Positions 26,281 to 34,982 of a stretch of DNA of 64,000 nt are shown here, one piece after another. Numbering within the stretch: the first letter of the stretch is position 1; every line of letters starts with the position of its first letter. Location of the stretch: the NCBI GenBank assembly GCA_030680575.1, contig JAUXVI010000057.1, positions 1-64,000 on the forward strand, given 5' to 3'. The notes under the pieces were generated by a model that was not told where the DNA came from, made no database searches, and saw only the letters and a list, made by a program, of their open reading frames with translations. Source of the DNA: Hylemonella sp. (GTDB lineage: Bacteria; Pseudomonadota; Gammaproteobacteria; Burkholderiales; Burkholderiaceae_C). The position numbers were made by a program, and so were the translations under genes.

Positions 26281-26808
26281 TTACCCGTGGGACCCGTCGA
26301 AAAATTGCGGCGTATGGCCACGTGACGTCAACCAGTCGGCCAGGGCCGAACCGGTGCCGCCGGGCCAGCATTTGACGGCATCGGGCGTGAACAACCGGTA
26401 ATCCACCAGCTCAGGAGACAGGCGCACCTCGCCTTCGCAGCGGGCGTGGTAGGCGACGATGACCTGGTTCATGCGCTGGAAGTCGTAGACCCCAATCAGC
26501 TTCAGTTCCAGCGGCTCCAGACTGGTTTCCTCGCGGATTTCGCGCGTTATGCCTTCCTGCGGTGTTTCGCCGGCCTCCATGAAACCGGTGATGAGTGCGT
26601 ACATCTTGCCGCTCCAGGCGGCATTGCGCGCCAACAGGATCTGCCCCCGGTATTCGATCACCGCCGCCAGCACCGGGGTCGGGTTGTTCCAGTGCGTGAA
26701 GCCGCAGGCGGCGCAACGCAGTCGCGCCTTCTCGCCGCCGTCTTCCAACTGCACCATCGACGCCAGCGGTGTGGCGCAGCTCGGGCAGAAACGGAATTCA
26801 TGCGTCAT
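26281..26808 (-). CDS. NUDIX hydrolase with zinc ribbon (NudC-like)
   Basis: A 175-aa protein. The N-terminal zinc ribbon uses C8, C11, C32 and C35. The NUDIX box spans 75-96 (GFMEAGETPQEG, then REIREETS); the invariant late glycine of the box is replaced by S96. The likely substrate is a dinucleotide such as NADH/NAD capped RNA or ADP-ribose, as in NudC, but it lacks NudC's N-terminal domain and is shorter. The start at MTHEFRFC is the first ATG before the zinc ribbon. It starts 16 bp after the cysM stop, in the same direction. Confidence 0.85.
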   Translation of the reverse strand: MTHEFRFCPSCATPLASMVQLEDGGEKARLRCAACGFTHWNNPTPVLAAVIEYRGQILLARNAAWSGKMYALITGFMEAGETPQEGITREIREETSLEPLELKLIGVYDFQRMNQVIVAYHARCEGEVRLSPELVDYRLFTPDAVKCWPGGTGSALADWLTSRGHTPQFFDGSHG

Positions 26809-26823
26809 GACGCAGCGTGACAA

Positions 26824-27726
26824 TCAGGCGGGGAAGACCCCGGTGGACAGATAACGGTCGCCGCGGTCGCAGACGACAAACACAACGGTCGCGTTCTCTT
26901 CGCGCTTGGCAATTTCCTGTGCCACCCAGCAGGCCCCGGCCGCCGAGATGCCGGCAAAGATGCCCTCCTCGCGCGCCATACGGCGGCACATCTCCTCGGC
27001 GTCGGACTGGCTCACATAAACCAGTTCGTCCACCAGACTGGCGTCGTAGATCTTGGGCAGGTATTCCTGCGGCCACTTGCGGATGCCGGGAATGCGCGAA
27101 CCCTCGCTCGGCTGGGCACCAATGATCTTGATCTTGGGGTTCTTTTCCTTCAGGAAACGCGCCACGCCGGTGATGGTGCCGGTGGTGCCCATGGCGCTGA
27201 CGAAATGCGTGATGCGCCCGCCGGTCTGCTCCCACAGTTCGGGGCCGGTGGTCTCGTAATGGATGCGCGGGTTATCGGCGTTGGCAAACTGGTCCAGCAC
27301 CCGGCCCTTGCCGCTTTGCGCCATCTGCGTAGCCAGGTCGCGTGCGTACTCCATGCCGCCGGACTTGGGCGTCAGGATCAGCTCAGCGCCGAAGGCCTTC
27401 ATGGTCTGGGCGCGCTCGATCGACAGGTCCTCCGGCATGATCAGCACCATGCGGTAGCCCTTGATGGCCGCAGCCATCGCCAGGGCAATGCCGGTGTTGC
27501 CGGAGGTCGCCTCGATCAGGGTATCGCCCGGCTTGATGTCGCCACGCTCCTCGGCGCGCTTGATCATGGACACGGCCGGCCGGTCCTTGACCGAGCCCGC
27601 CGGGTTATTGCCTTCGAGCTTGCCCAGAATCACGTTGCCACGTGCGGCGTTCTCGGCAGCACCAATGCGCTGCAATGCCACCAGGGGGGTCTTGCCGATG
27701 GCGTCTTCGATGGTCGGATACTTCAT
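26824..27726 (-). CDS. cysM: Cysteine synthase B (O-acetylserine sulfhydrylase)
   Basis: A PLP-dependent enzyme making cysteine from O-acetylserine and sulfide or thiosulfate. The 300-aa product has PLP lysine K47 (EGNNPAGSVKDRP), SGNTG phosphate loop near 78 and GTTGTITG. CysM-type features are the ~300-aa length and ARKWPQEYLPKI-like region. The start MKYPTIEDAIGKTPL matches the family. An in-frame extension upstream runs antisense through the tRNA-Leu gene and is not real. Confidence 0.95.
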   Translation of the reverse strand: MKYPTIEDAIGKTPLVALQRIGAAENAARGNVILGKLEGNNPAGSVKDRPAVSMIKRAEERGDIKPGDTLIEATSGNTGIALAMAAAIKGYRMVLIMPEDLSIERAQTMKAFGAELILTPKSGGMEYARDLATQMAQSGKGRVLDQFANADNPRIHYETTGPELWEQTGGRITHFVSAMGTTGTITGVARFLKEKNPKIKIIGAQPSEGSRIPGIRKWPQEYLPKIYDASLVDELVYVSQSDAEEMCRRMAREEGIFAGISAAGACWVAQEIAKREENATVVFVVCDRGDRYLSTGVFPA

Positions 27727-27739
27727 GCCCACACTGTGC

Positions 27740-27745
27740 CATAAT
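27740..27745 (+). promoter_or_regulatory. Possible -10 box of tRNA-Leu promoter
   Basis: CATAAT lies 22 bp before the mature tRNA 5' end, in the gap between the divergent cysM start and the tRNA. No clear -35 hexamer is seen at 17 bp, so confidence is low. Confidence 0.3.
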
Positions 27746-27766
27746 TTCGGTCTTGCCTTCCTCCCT

Positions 27767-27851
27767 GCCCGGGTGGTGAAATTGGTAGACGCAGGGGACT
27801 CAAAATCCCCCGCCGCAAGGCGTGCCGGTTCGATTCCGGCCCCGGGCACCA
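27767..27851 (+). tRNA. tRNA-Leu (anticodon CAA)
   Basis: An 85-nt class II tRNA. The acceptor arms are GCCCGGG (27767-27773) and CCCGGGC (27841-27847) with discriminator A and an encoded CCA (27849-27851). The anticodon stem-loop is GGGGA-CTCAAAA-TCCCC, giving anticodon CAA for UUG codons. A long variable arm (CCGCCGCAAGGCG) and T-loop GGTTCGATTCC are present. It lies between the divergent cysM and the convergent epimerase-like gene. Confidence 0.97.
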
Positions 27852-27863
27852 CCCCCCTCTTCT

Positions 27864-28784
27864 TTACCCCGCTGCCAGCAGCCCTTCCTTAACCGTCGGG
27901 TAATGCAGCGCCACCCGCAGTTCGTTCTTGAGCCGCGTGTTGTCCATGCGGCGCGACTCGCTCATGAAACTCAGCAGCATCAACGGCAGCTTGTCCTGTG
28001 CCGTGCTTCGCGGCACGCGCGGCGGGCGCGGCAGGCCGTAGAGATCGGCCGCCAGGTCGAAGTAGTCGCCCATCTTCAGCACCGTGTCGTCGTTGACGTT
28101 GTAGACACGCTGCGGCGCACCGCGCCACAGCGCCGCCACGCAGGCGCGCGCCAGATCGTCAGCGTGGATGTGGTTGGTGTAGACGTCGTCCTCGGCCTTC
28201 AGCACCGGCGTGCTTTTGAGCAGGCGCTCGCGCGGCGTGCCGCCCTCTCGGTCGGGCGCATAGATGCCGGGGATGCGCAGGATGCTGGCGCGCACCATGG
28301 CACTGCGGCCGAAGAAGCGTACCGCCAGCTCGGCTTCGACACGCCGCTGGCCGCGCGGCGTGCGGGCCTGGGGCAGCCGGGTTTCACGCACGATGGCACC
28401 GCCGCAGTCGCCATACACGCCGCTGGTAGAACCGTAGACCAACGCGCCGGGCAGTGAACGTCGCCGCAAGGCTTGCAGCAGGGCCTGGGTGCGCGGGTCA
28501 CCCCAGCCCTCGGAAGGCGGTGGCGCCAGATGCAGCACACGTGTGGCCAGGCCGGCCAGGCGCTGCAGCGTGGCTGGCTGGTCGAGGTTGCCGGCCAGCG
28601 GCGTGATGCCGCGTGCGCGCAGCTCGGTGTGACGCGACGGTGAGGACGTCAAGGCCAGCAGGCGCAACCGGCCCCGGAGGGCGCGGGCCGCACGCAGGCC
28701 GACATCGCCACAGCCGGCAATGAGCACGCGCTCGCGGCGAAAGCGTGCCGGCAGCGCGCCGAGGGGGCTTTGGTTTGAGGGCAA
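27864..28784 (-). CDS. NAD(P)-binding epimerase/SDR-like protein
   Basis: A ~306-aa extended-SDR protein (YeeZ-like). The Rossmann glycine motif GCGDVG is near residue 25 (VLIAGCGDVGLRAARAL), the active-site strand is YGSTSGVYGDCGG and the C-terminal half contains NHIHADDLARACVAAL. No ATG is available at the N-terminus. TTG 28784 (PSNQSPLGALPARF) has AAGG upstream and gives the expected length; TTG 28814 is the alternative and would bring the start within 14 bp of the divergent reductase gene. Substrate unknown. Confidence 0.78.
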   Translation of the reverse strand: MPSNQSPLGALPARFRRERVLIAGCGDVGLRAARALRGRLRLLALTSSPSRHTELRARGITPLAGNLDQPATLQRLAGLATRVLHLAPPPSEGWGDPRTQALLQALRRRSLPGALVYGSTSGVYGDCGGAIVRETRLPQARTPRGQRRVEAELAVRFFGRSAMVRASILRIPGIYAPDREGGTPRERLLKSTPVLKAEDDVYTNHIHADDLARACVAALWRGAPQRVYNVNDDTVLKMGDYFDLAADLYGLPRPPRVPRSTAQDKLPLMLLSFMSESRRMDNTRLKNELRVALHYPTVKEGLLAAG

Positions 28785-28827
28785 AATTCCAACCTTTGCA
28801 ATCTGATGGTTCAAGGATAACGAAAAG

Positions 28828-29904
28828 ATGTCGAGCAGTGATCACGCCAGCTTTCAGGTGACCGTACAGCCCAGCGGCCGGGCCTTCAGTGCCAGCGCCG
28901 GCGAGGCCATCCTGGCCGCTGCCATCCGCGCCGGGGTCGGCCTGCCCTATGGCTGCAAAGACGGCGCCTGTGGCTCCTGCAAGTGCAAAAAACTCTCCGG
29001 CAGCGTGGTGCACGGCCCGCACCAGGAGAAGGCGCTCAGCGCGGCCGAAGAAGCCGCCGGCCTGGTGCTGACCTGCTGTGCCGTGCCGCAAAGCGATGTG
29101 GTGCTGGAGTCGCGCCAGGTAACGGAAGAAGGCGCCTACCCGGTGCGCAAGATGCCGGTGCGCGTGAACCAGCTGGAAAAGAAATCAGCCGACGTGATGG
29201 TCGTTCGGCTGCAGCTGCCGGCCAACGACAGCTTTGCCTTTCACGCCGGCCAGTACGTGGAGTTCCTGTTTCGCGACGGCGCACGGCGCAGCTACTCGAT
29301 GGCGAATGCACCGCACACCCTGGCCGCAGCCAAGGAAGCCACGCCGCCGCTCGGCCCGGCCATTGAACTGCACATCCGCCACATGCCAGGCGGCAAGTTC
29401 ACCGACCACGTGTTCGGCGCCATGAAGGAAAAGGAAATCCTGCGCGTCGAAGGGCCGTACGGCAGCTTCTTCCTGCGTGAAGACTCGGCCAAGCCCATCG
29501 TGCTGCTGGCCTCGGGCACCGGTTTCGCGCCAATCAAGGCCATTCTTGAGCACATGCAGCACAAAGGCATCACCCGGCCGGTGGCGCTGTACTGGGGCGG
29601 CCGCCGCCCGGCCGATCTCTACCTGCACGACTGGGTGGCGCAGAAGGCGAAAGAGATGCCCAACCTGAGCTACGTGCCGGTGGTGTCCGACGCGCTGCCG
29701 GAAGACCACTGGCACGGCCGCACCGGCTTCGTGCACCAGGCCGTGCTGCAGGACCTGCCCGATCTCTCCGGCCACCAGATTTATGCCTGCGGTGCCCCGA
29801 TCGTGGTGGACTCGGCCCGGCGCGACTATGCTAAGGCGGGCTTGCCGGAGGAGGAGTTCTACGCCGACTCCTTCACCAGCGAAGCAGACAAGCATGGCGC
29901 ATAG
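28828..29904 (+). CDS. Ferredoxin-type reductase (2Fe-2S / FAD / NAD)
   Basis: A 358-aa single-chain electron-transfer protein. The N-terminal plant-type ferredoxin has C43, C48, C51 (YGCKDGACGSCKCK) and C83. FAD-binding follows (HAGQYVEFLF, RRSYSMANAP) and the NAD domain starts at VLLASGTGFAPIKAI. It resembles CDP-6-deoxy-delta-3,4-glucoseen reductase (AscD/RfbI) and phenol-hydroxylase reductases. Stand-alone copies like this one are usual in Burkholderiales and feed an unknown oxygenase or biosynthetic enzyme. It is divergent from the epimerase-like gene. Confidence 0.9.
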   Translation: MSSSDHASFQVTVQPSGRAFSASAGEAILAAAIRAGVGLPYGCKDGACGSCKCKKLSGSVVHGPHQEKALSAAEEAAGLVLTCCAVPQSDVVLESRQVTEEGAYPVRKMPVRVNQLEKKSADVMVVRLQLPANDSFAFHAGQYVEFLFRDGARRSYSMANAPHTLAAAKEATPPLGPAIELHIRHMPGGKFTDHVFGAMKEKEILRVEGPYGSFFLREDSAKPIVLLASGTGFAPIKAILEHMQHKGITRPVALYWGGRRPADLYLHDWVAQKAKEMPNLSYVPVVSDALPEDHWHGRTGFVHQAVLQDLPDLSGHQIYACGAPIVVDSARRDYAKAGLPEEEFYADSFTSEADKHGA

Positions 29905-29973
29905 CGTCAGGCCGTAGTCACCAGACCCGCGGCAGAATCCATCGGACGTTCATCACGCGCAGGAGCACACCCC

Positions 29974-30936
29974 ATGAAACGCAGACCCCTACTTCTTGGC
30001 GCCGCACTGGCACCGTTCGCCGGCGCCAGCCGGGCACAGGCCAAGCCGATCCGCCTGATCGTGCCGTATGCCGCCGGCGGGCCGATCGACATCACGGCAC
30101 GTGCCCTGGCCGAACGCGTGAAGGACACGCTGGGGCCGGTCATCATCGAAAACCGGCCCGGCGCCGGCGGCAACATCGGTGCCGACACCGTGGCCAAAGC
30201 CGCACCGGACGGCCTGACCATCGGCATCGCCGCCACTGCCACCCACGCGGTGAACCCCTGGCTCTACAGCCGCATGCCGTACAACGCCGCGACCGACTTC
30301 GCGCCCATCACGCAGATGCTGCGTGTGCCGAACGTGCTGGTGATGAATGCCGAGACCGCCAAACGGCTGCACATCAACACCCTGCGCGACCTGATCGCCT
30401 ACGCCAAGGCCAACCCGGGCCGGCTCAACTACGGCAGTGGTGGCAACGGCAGCGCCGGCCACCTGGCGGGCGAGATGTTCAAGGCGCAGGCCGGCATCTT
30501 TGCCGTGCACATCCCCTACAACGGCGCCAACCCGGCGCAGCTGGCGCTGCTGAGCGGCCAGGTGGACTTCAACATCGACAACCTGGCCAGCGCCGCGCCC
30601 AACATCCGTAGCGGCAAGCTCAAGGCGATTGCCGTCACCACGCTGCAGCGCTCGCCGGCCCTGCCCGAGGTGCCACCGATGGCCGACACGCTCAAGGGTT
30701 TTGCCATCGACACTTGGTGGGGCCTAGTGGCACCGGCGGCCACACCGAAGGACGTGATCGCGAAACTGAACCAGGCCTTCGTCGCGGCGCTCAAGGCGCC
30801 GGAAACGCACACCCGTTTCGCCGCCCTGATGGCCGAACCGGTGCCCAGCACACCCGAAGCCTTTGGCGCCTTCATGAAGGGCGAGTTGGCGCGCTACGAG
30901 CGGGTGGTCAAGGCTTCGGGCGCCAAGGTCGATTGA
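29974..30936 (+). CDS. Bug/TctC-type periplasmic substrate-binding protein
   Basis: A 320-aa tripartite-tricarboxylate-transporter receptor. A signal peptide spans residues 1-23 (KRRPLLLGAALAPFAGASRAQA). The Bug motifs are IRLIVPYAAGGPIDITAR, VIIENRPGAGGNIGADTVAKA and YGSGGNGSAGHLAGEMF. Such proteins bind carboxylates or aromatic acids; in Comamonadaceae many are orphans without TctA/TctB, as here. No membrane components lie in the window. The ligand is unknown. Confidence 0.92.
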   Translation: MKRRPLLLGAALAPFAGASRAQAKPIRLIVPYAAGGPIDITARALAERVKDTLGPVIIENRPGAGGNIGADTVAKAAPDGLTIGIAATATHAVNPWLYSRMPYNAATDFAPITQMLRVPNVLVMNAETAKRLHINTLRDLIAYAKANPGRLNYGSGGNGSAGHLAGEMFKAQAGIFAVHIPYNGANPAQLALLSGQVDFNIDNLASAAPNIRSGKLKAIAVTTLQRSPALPEVPPMADTLKGFAIDTWWGLVAPAATPKDVIAKLNQAFVAALKAPETHTRFAALMAEPVPSTPEAFGAFMKGELARYERVVKASGAKVD

Positions 30937-30957
30937 GGCTCCAAGCTTTTTAGGCCT

Positions 30958-30981
30958 CTCGCGCCGTGGTGACGGCGCGAG
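30958..30981. terminator. GC-rich hairpin between convergent Bug and DUF3147 genes
   Basis: CTCGCGCCGT (30958-30967) and ACGGCGCGAG (30972-30981) form a perfect 10-bp stem with a GGTG loop. No U-tract follows; the 17-bp repeat begins 3 bp later. It probably stops or slows transcription from both sides. Confidence 0.5.
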
Positions 30982-30983
30982 CA

Positions 30984-31000
30984 GCTATCAAATTCATAGC
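30984..31000 (-). repeat. 17-bp palindromic repeat, copy at the DUF3147 stop
   Basis: GCTATCAAATTCATAGC, extended to a perfect 7-bp inverted repeat CAGCTAT (30982-30988) / ATAGCTG (30996-31002). The minus-strand copy reads through the stop codon of the DUF3147 gene (TGA at 30994-30996), so the element supplies its last codons and stop. Confidence 0.7.
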
Positions 31001-31344
31001 TGAACGCCGAACTTGCGCAGCAACGGCAGCATGGCCAGGTAGCAGACGATGGTGGCGGCACTGGCCAGCCCCAGGCTGAGCCAGAAGCCCAGGCCTTGTC
31101 GTAACAGCAACGGCAACAGCACGAACAGTGCCAGCGACGGCAGCACCAGCCAGAAGATCTGGCTCGACAGGCCGGCGATCTCGCTCGCCGGTGTGCCCTC
31201 CACATGCAGCCAGATGAAGGCCAGCAAAGAAGTGAGCGGCAGCGAGGCGACCAGGGCGGCAAAACCCGAACTGCGCTTGGCGATCTCGGTGATGGCCACG
31301 ATGAGCAGGGCCGATACCAATACCTTGAGGGTGTAATACAGCAT
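30994..31344 (-). CDS. DUF3147-family membrane protein
   Basis: A 116-aa protein with four predicted membrane helices (about 5-22, 28-47, 62-83, 88-108). It matches the DUF3147 family by its start MLYYTLKVLVSALLIVAITE and the conserved KRSSGFAALVASLPLTS. The function is unknown. It starts 3 bp after the VOC gene stop, in the same direction, so the two are cotranscribed. Its stop codon lies inside a 17-bp repeat. Confidence 0.8.
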   Translation of the reverse strand: MLYYTLKVLVSALLIVAITEIAKRSSGFAALVASLPLTSLLAFIWLHVEGTPASEIAGLSSQIFWLVLPSLALFVLLPLLLRQGLGFWLSLGLASAATIVCYLAMLPLLRKFGVQL

Positions 31345-31347
31345 GGT

Positions 31348-31752
31348 TCAGGCCGGCAAAGGGCTGGTGATTGGGTTGGAGACCTCGATCAGATTCAGGT
31401 CGGGATCGCGAAAATAGACCGACAGGATCGGCCCCTGCGCGCCGGTACGCTGCACCGGGCCTTCGCTCACCGCCACGCCGCAGGCGGCCAAGTGCCGCTG
31501 CACCTCGGCCAGCGGCACCGAGGTGAGAAAGCACAGGTCCGCCGAACCCGGCGTGGGCCGCTCAGCCTTGGGCTCGAACTCGCGCCCAGCTGGGTGCAGG
31601 TTGATCTTCTGCACGCCGAAGGCCAGCGCCTTGCGGCCGGCACCGAAAGTGACCACCTCCATGCCGAGCACGCGCTGGTAGAAGGCGCAACTGGCCTCGA
31701 TGTCTTGCACCGTCAGCACTAGATGGTCCAGGCTGTCGATCTTCATCGCCAT
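31348..31752 (-). CDS. VOC-family protein (glyoxalase/dioxygenase superfamily)
   Basis: A 134-aa protein in the vicinal-oxygen-chelate fold. Likely metal ligands are H10 (LDHLVLTV), H53 (KINLHPAG) and E124 (LNLIEVSN). Its length and the [19 protein letters not shown] segment match the YwkD/virulence-protein-like subgroup. The reaction is unknown. It starts 12 bp after the HbpS-like gene stop and runs in the same direction. Confidence 0.8.
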   Translation of the reverse strand: MAMKIDSLDHLVLTVQDIEASCAFYQRVLGMEVVTFGAGRKALAFGVQKINLHPAGREFEPKAERPTPGSADLCFLTSVPLAEVQRHLAACGVAVSEGPVQRTGAQGPILSVYFRDPDLNLIEVSNPITSPLPA

Positions 31753-31764
31753 AGGACTCCTGCG

Positions 31765-32256
31765 TCAGAGTTCGAGCGCGTCGGCAATGGCCTTGATGCC
31801 GGCCTTGGCGCAGGACTCGTCGGCCTCGCCGCCGGGCCCGCCAGAGACGCCGATGGCCCCCACCAGGGTGCCGCCGCCTTCAATCGGCAAACCGCCGCCG
31901 GCCGCCACGACACGCGGCACATGACGGATGCCGCTCATGGCTTTGCCGGGCTGGGTGTCCTTGCCGAATTCCAGCGTGGAGGTCTTGAAACTGGCCGCGG
32001 TCCAGGCCTTGTCCATGGCCACGGTCGGCGTGTGCGGGCCGGCATAACGATCGCGCAGCAGCACCTGCACCAGACCGTTACGGTCGGTCACGGCCACTGC
32101 CGCCTGGTAACCCTGCTTGCGGCAGGACTCAAGCGCCGCCTGGGCGGCCTTCAGCGCGGCCTCGGGCGTCAAGGTCTTGGTCTGGAACACGGCCTCCTGC
32201 GCCAACACGCCACCTGCCAGCCCCAGGGCAACCAAGGTCAAAGTCAGTCGTTTCAT
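31765..32256 (-). CDS. GlcG/HbpS-family secreted protein
   Basis: A 163-aa protein with an N-terminal signal peptide (MKRLTLTLVALGLAGGVLAQ, cleavage near residue 19). The mature part is the HbpS/GlcG fold: AVAVTDRNGLVQVLLRDRYAGPHT, ASFKTSTLEF and the C-terminal glycine-rich VGAIGVSGGPGGEADESCA. HbpS of Streptomyces binds heme or cobalamin in oxidative stress sensing; GlcG function is unknown. It lies downstream of livF (114 bp). The start at MKRLTL was chosen because residues upstream lack signal character. Confidence 0.85.
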   Translation of the reverse strand: MKRLTLTLVALGLAGGVLAQEAVFQTKTLTPEAALKAAQAALESCRKQGYQAAVAVTDRNGLVQVLLRDRYAGPHTPTVAMDKAWTAASFKTSTLEFGKDTQPGKAMSGIRHVPRVVAAGGGLPIEGGGTLVGAIGVSGGPGGEADESCAKAGIKAIADALEL

Positions 32257-32370
32257 GATGCGTCCTTTCCATCGAATAGTGGAAGACACATGGTAGGCCA
32301 TCGCAGTGAAGTTGACCATGACACTGCGCAATTCGTCAGCGGTTTCTTCGCCGACGATCGATTTGTTGCG

Positions 32371-33090
32371 CTATTCGCCCAGGTAGGCCGCGCGCACCGC
32401 CGGGTCGTGCAGCAGTGTCTGCGCCGGACCGCTGAGGGTGATCAGGCCCGACTCCATGACGTAGCCGCGGTCGGCGATGCCCAAGGCCCGGCTGGCGTTC
32501 TGCTCCACCAGCAGGATGGTGACGCCCTGTGCCGCCACGTCGCGGATCACTTCGAAGATCTTGTCCACCATCACCGGCGCCAGGCCCATGGACGGTTCGT
32601 CCAGCAGCAGCAGGCGCGGCCGGCTCATGAGCGCGCGCGCCATGGCCAGCATCTGCTGTTCGCCGCCACTGAGTGTGCCGGCCAGCTGGCCGTGGCGCTC
32701 CTTCAAGCGCGGGAACAGGGCGTACATCTGCTCGGTGTCGGCGGCAATCTGCGCCTTGTCGTCGCGGCAGTAGGCGCCCATCTGCAGGTTCTCGGCAATG
32801 CTCATGCGCGTGAAGACGCCGCGCCCTTCCGGCACCATGGCCAGGCCCTGGCGCACCAAGTCCCAGGCGCCCTGGCCAGCGATCGGGCGGCCGAGGTAGC
32901 GCAGCTCGCCGGCATGGGTTGGCAGGGTGCCGGTGATGGCCTTCATGGTGCTGGTCTTGCCGGCGCCGTTGGAGCCGATCAGGCACACCAGCTCTCCAGC
33001 GCGCACGTCGAAGTCGATGCCCTTGACGGCCTGGATGCCGCCGTAAGCGACCTGCAGACCGCGGACCTGCAGCAAAGCTTCGCCGTTCAT
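32371..33090 (-). CDS. livF: Branched-chain amino-acid-type ABC transporter ATPase LivF
   Basis: A 239-aa ABC ATPase: Walker A GSNGAGKTSTMKA, signature LSGGEQQMLAMARAL, Walker B LLLLDEPSMGL and switch H-like LVEQN. LivF type by its length and the EGRGVFTRMSIAENL segment. It overlaps livG by 4 bp, is last in the cluster livH-livM-livG-livF and should energise import of branched-chain amino acids, amides or aromatic acids. Confidence 0.95.
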   Translation of the reverse strand: MNGEALLQVRGLQVAYGGIQAVKGIDFDVRAGELVCLIGSNGAGKTSTMKAITGTLPTHAGELRYLGRPIAGQGAWDLVRQGLAMVPEGRGVFTRMSIAENLQMGAYCRDDKAQIAADTEQMYALFPRLKERHGQLAGTLSGGEQQMLAMARALMSRPRLLLLDEPSMGLAPVMVDKIFEVIRDVAAQGVTILLVEQNASRALGIADRGYVMESGLITLSGPAQTLLHDPAVRAAYLGE

Positions 33091-33884
33091 GCGGGCTGCT
33101 CCTGTTCCGTGGTACTGGCACCGTGGCCCAGATAGGCTTCGATCACCAGGGCATTGCGTTGCACCTCGGCTGGCGTGCCTTGCGCGATCTGTTTGCCATA
33201 GTCGAGCACGGTGACGCGGTCACACAGGCCCATCACCAGCTTGACGTCGTGTTCGATCAGCAGCACGGTGCGGCCATCGTTGCGGATCTTGTCGATCAAG
33301 GTGCGCAACTGCACTTTTTCGGTCGCGTTCATGCCGGCGGCCGGCTCGTCCAGCGCCAGCAGCTGCGGCTCGGTGGCCAGCGCGCGGGCAATCTCCAGCC
33401 GGCGCTGGTCGCCATAACTCAGCGTGCGCGCCTTGTAGTCGGCCAGCTGGCCGATGCCGACATAAGCCAGCAGTTCGTGCGCGCGCGCAGCGATCGCCGT
33501 TTCCTCGGCCTTGAAGGCGGGTGTGCGAAAAATGGCGCCCAGCAGGCCGGTGCGGGAACGGATGTGGCGCCCGACCATCACGTTTTCCAGCGCCGTCATG
33601 TCGGCGAACAGGCGGATGTTCTGGAAGGTGCGCGCAATGCCGGCCTGGGCCACCTCGTGCACGGCGCTCGGCCGGTAGGGCCGGCCGGCCAGTTCGAACG
33701 TGCCGCTGTCGGGCGTGTACAGGCCGGTGATGACGTTGAAGAAGGTGGTCTTGCCGGCACCGTTTGGGCCGATCAGGCCATAGACCTGGCCGCGTTCGAT
33801 GCGCAGGCCGACGTCGCTCAGCGCTTGCAAGCCACCGAAGCGTTTGCTCACACTGCTGACCTGCAACAGCACCTCGCCGCTCAT
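33087..33884 (-). CDS. livG: Branched-chain amino-acid-type ABC transporter ATPase LivG
   Basis: A 265-aa ABC ATPase: Walker A GPNGAGKTTFFNVI, signature LSYGDQRRLEIARAL, Walker B LLALDEPAAGMNATEK and the LivG-type insertion ARTFQNIRLFADMTALENVMVG. The start at MSGEVLLQ gives normal length and overlaps livM by 4 bp (ATGA), while its 3' end overlaps livF by 4 bp. Confidence 0.95.
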   Translation of the reverse strand: MSGEVLLQVSSVSKRFGGLQALSDVGLRIERGQVYGLIGPNGAGKTTFFNVITGLYTPDSGTFELAGRPYRPSAVHEVAQAGIARTFQNIRLFADMTALENVMVGRHIRSRTGLLGAIFRTPAFKAEETAIAARAHELLAYVGIGQLADYKARTLSYGDQRRLEIARALATEPQLLALDEPAAGMNATEKVQLRTLIDKIRNDGRTVLLIEHDVKLVMGLCDRVTVLDYGKQIAQGTPAEVQRNALVIEAYLGHGASTTEQEQPA

Positions 33885-34981
33885 GCGTGCTCCCCCTTGC
33901 CCTGCAGCGACTTGCCATGCTCGGGCGCCGGCCACAGGCCGCGCGGGCGCAGCAGCATGACGCCGATCATGGCCAGGGCAATCAGCAGCTGGCGCAGGAT
34001 GGCGGCGTCGAGCCGGCCGCCGGTCATGGCCTGCAAGGGGCTGGCCACGTAGCGCAGCACCTCGGGCAGCGCGGCCAGCAGCACGGCGCCGAGGATGACA
34101 CCCGGCAGGTGGCCCAGGCCGCCCAGCACCACCATGGCGACGATCATCACCGACTCCATCAGGCTGAACGATTCGGGCGAAATGAAACCCTGAAAGGCGG
34201 CAAACATGGCGCCCGATACGCCGCCGAAAGTGGCGCCCATGCCGAAGGCCAGCAGCTTCATGTTGCGGGTGTTGATGCCCATGGCCTTGGCGGCGATTTC
34301 GTCTTCGCGGATCGCCATCCAGGCGCGGCCGATGCGCGACAGCTCCAGCCGGTGGCAGACGACGACGCTGACCACCACCAGCACCAGGAACAGGTAGTAG
34401 TAGAGCGTGACCGAGGACAGATCGAAGCCGAACAGGTTGAGCTTCTTGCCGAGGTCGAAACCGAAGAACTTGATCGAGTCGATCTGGCCGATGCCCTTGG
34501 GGCCATTGGTCAGGTTAAAGGGCTGGTCCAGGTTGTTGAGAAAGACACGGATGATCTCGCCGAAGCCAAGCGTGACGATGGCCAGGTAGTCGCCACGCAA
34601 GCGCAGGGTGGGCGCGCCCAGCAGGATGCCAAACCCGCCGGCCAGCAGCGCCGCCAGCGGAATCACCAGCCACAGCGGCGTGTGCAGGCCGTTGGGGAAC
34701 AGGGCCGCAAACAGCGGAAAGGTGTCGCTCAAGTGCGGCGAGGCCATCAGGCCGAACATGTAGGCGCCAATGGCGAAGAAGGCGACGAAACCGAGATCGA
34801 GCAGACCGGCATAACCCACCACGATGTTCAGACCGAGCGCCAGCAACACGAACAGCAGCGCCATGTCGGCAATGCGCACCCAGGCATTGCCGAAGCCCTG
34901 CAGGATGAGCGGCAGCACCAGCAGGCCGAGCGCGGCGAGCAGGATGGCGATGAGACGGGTGGACGACTTCATGCTCGGCAT
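33881..34981 (-). CDS. livM: Branched-chain amino-acid-type ABC transporter permease LivM
   Basis: A 366-aa permease with about nine membrane helices. Family landmarks are GLNIVVGYAGLLDLGFVAFFAIGAY, RLRGDYLAIVTLGFGEIIR and RIGRAWMAIREDEIAAKAMGIN (coupling region to the ATPase). It ends with a charged tail (PRGLWPAPEHGKS). It starts 1 bp before the livH stop region and overlaps livG by 4 bp, so it is tightly coupled in the operon. Confidence 0.95.
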   Translation of the reverse strand: MPSMKSSTRLIAILLAALGLLVLPLILQGFGNAWVRIADMALLFVLLALGLNIVVGYAGLLDLGFVAFFAIGAYMFGLMASPHLSDTFPLFAALFPNGLHTPLWLVIPLAALLAGGFGILLGAPTLRLRGDYLAIVTLGFGEIIRVFLNNLDQPFNLTNGPKGIGQIDSIKFFGFDLGKKLNLFGFDLSSVTLYYYLFLVLVVVSVVVCHRLELSRIGRAWMAIREDEIAAKAMGINTRNMKLLAFGMGATFGGVSGAMFAAFQGFISPESFSLMESVMIVAMVVLGGLGHLPGVILGAVLLAALPEVLRYVASPLQAMTGGRLDAAILRQLLIALAMIGVMLLRPRGLWPAPEHGKSLQGKGEHA

Positions 34982-34982
34982 C

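Noticed and set aside
27727-27852. N-terminal extension of cysM (GIEPARLAAGDFESPASTNF)
   Set aside because: This is the antisense reading of tRNA-Leu, a well-known artefact. The conserved enzyme N-terminus starts at 27726.
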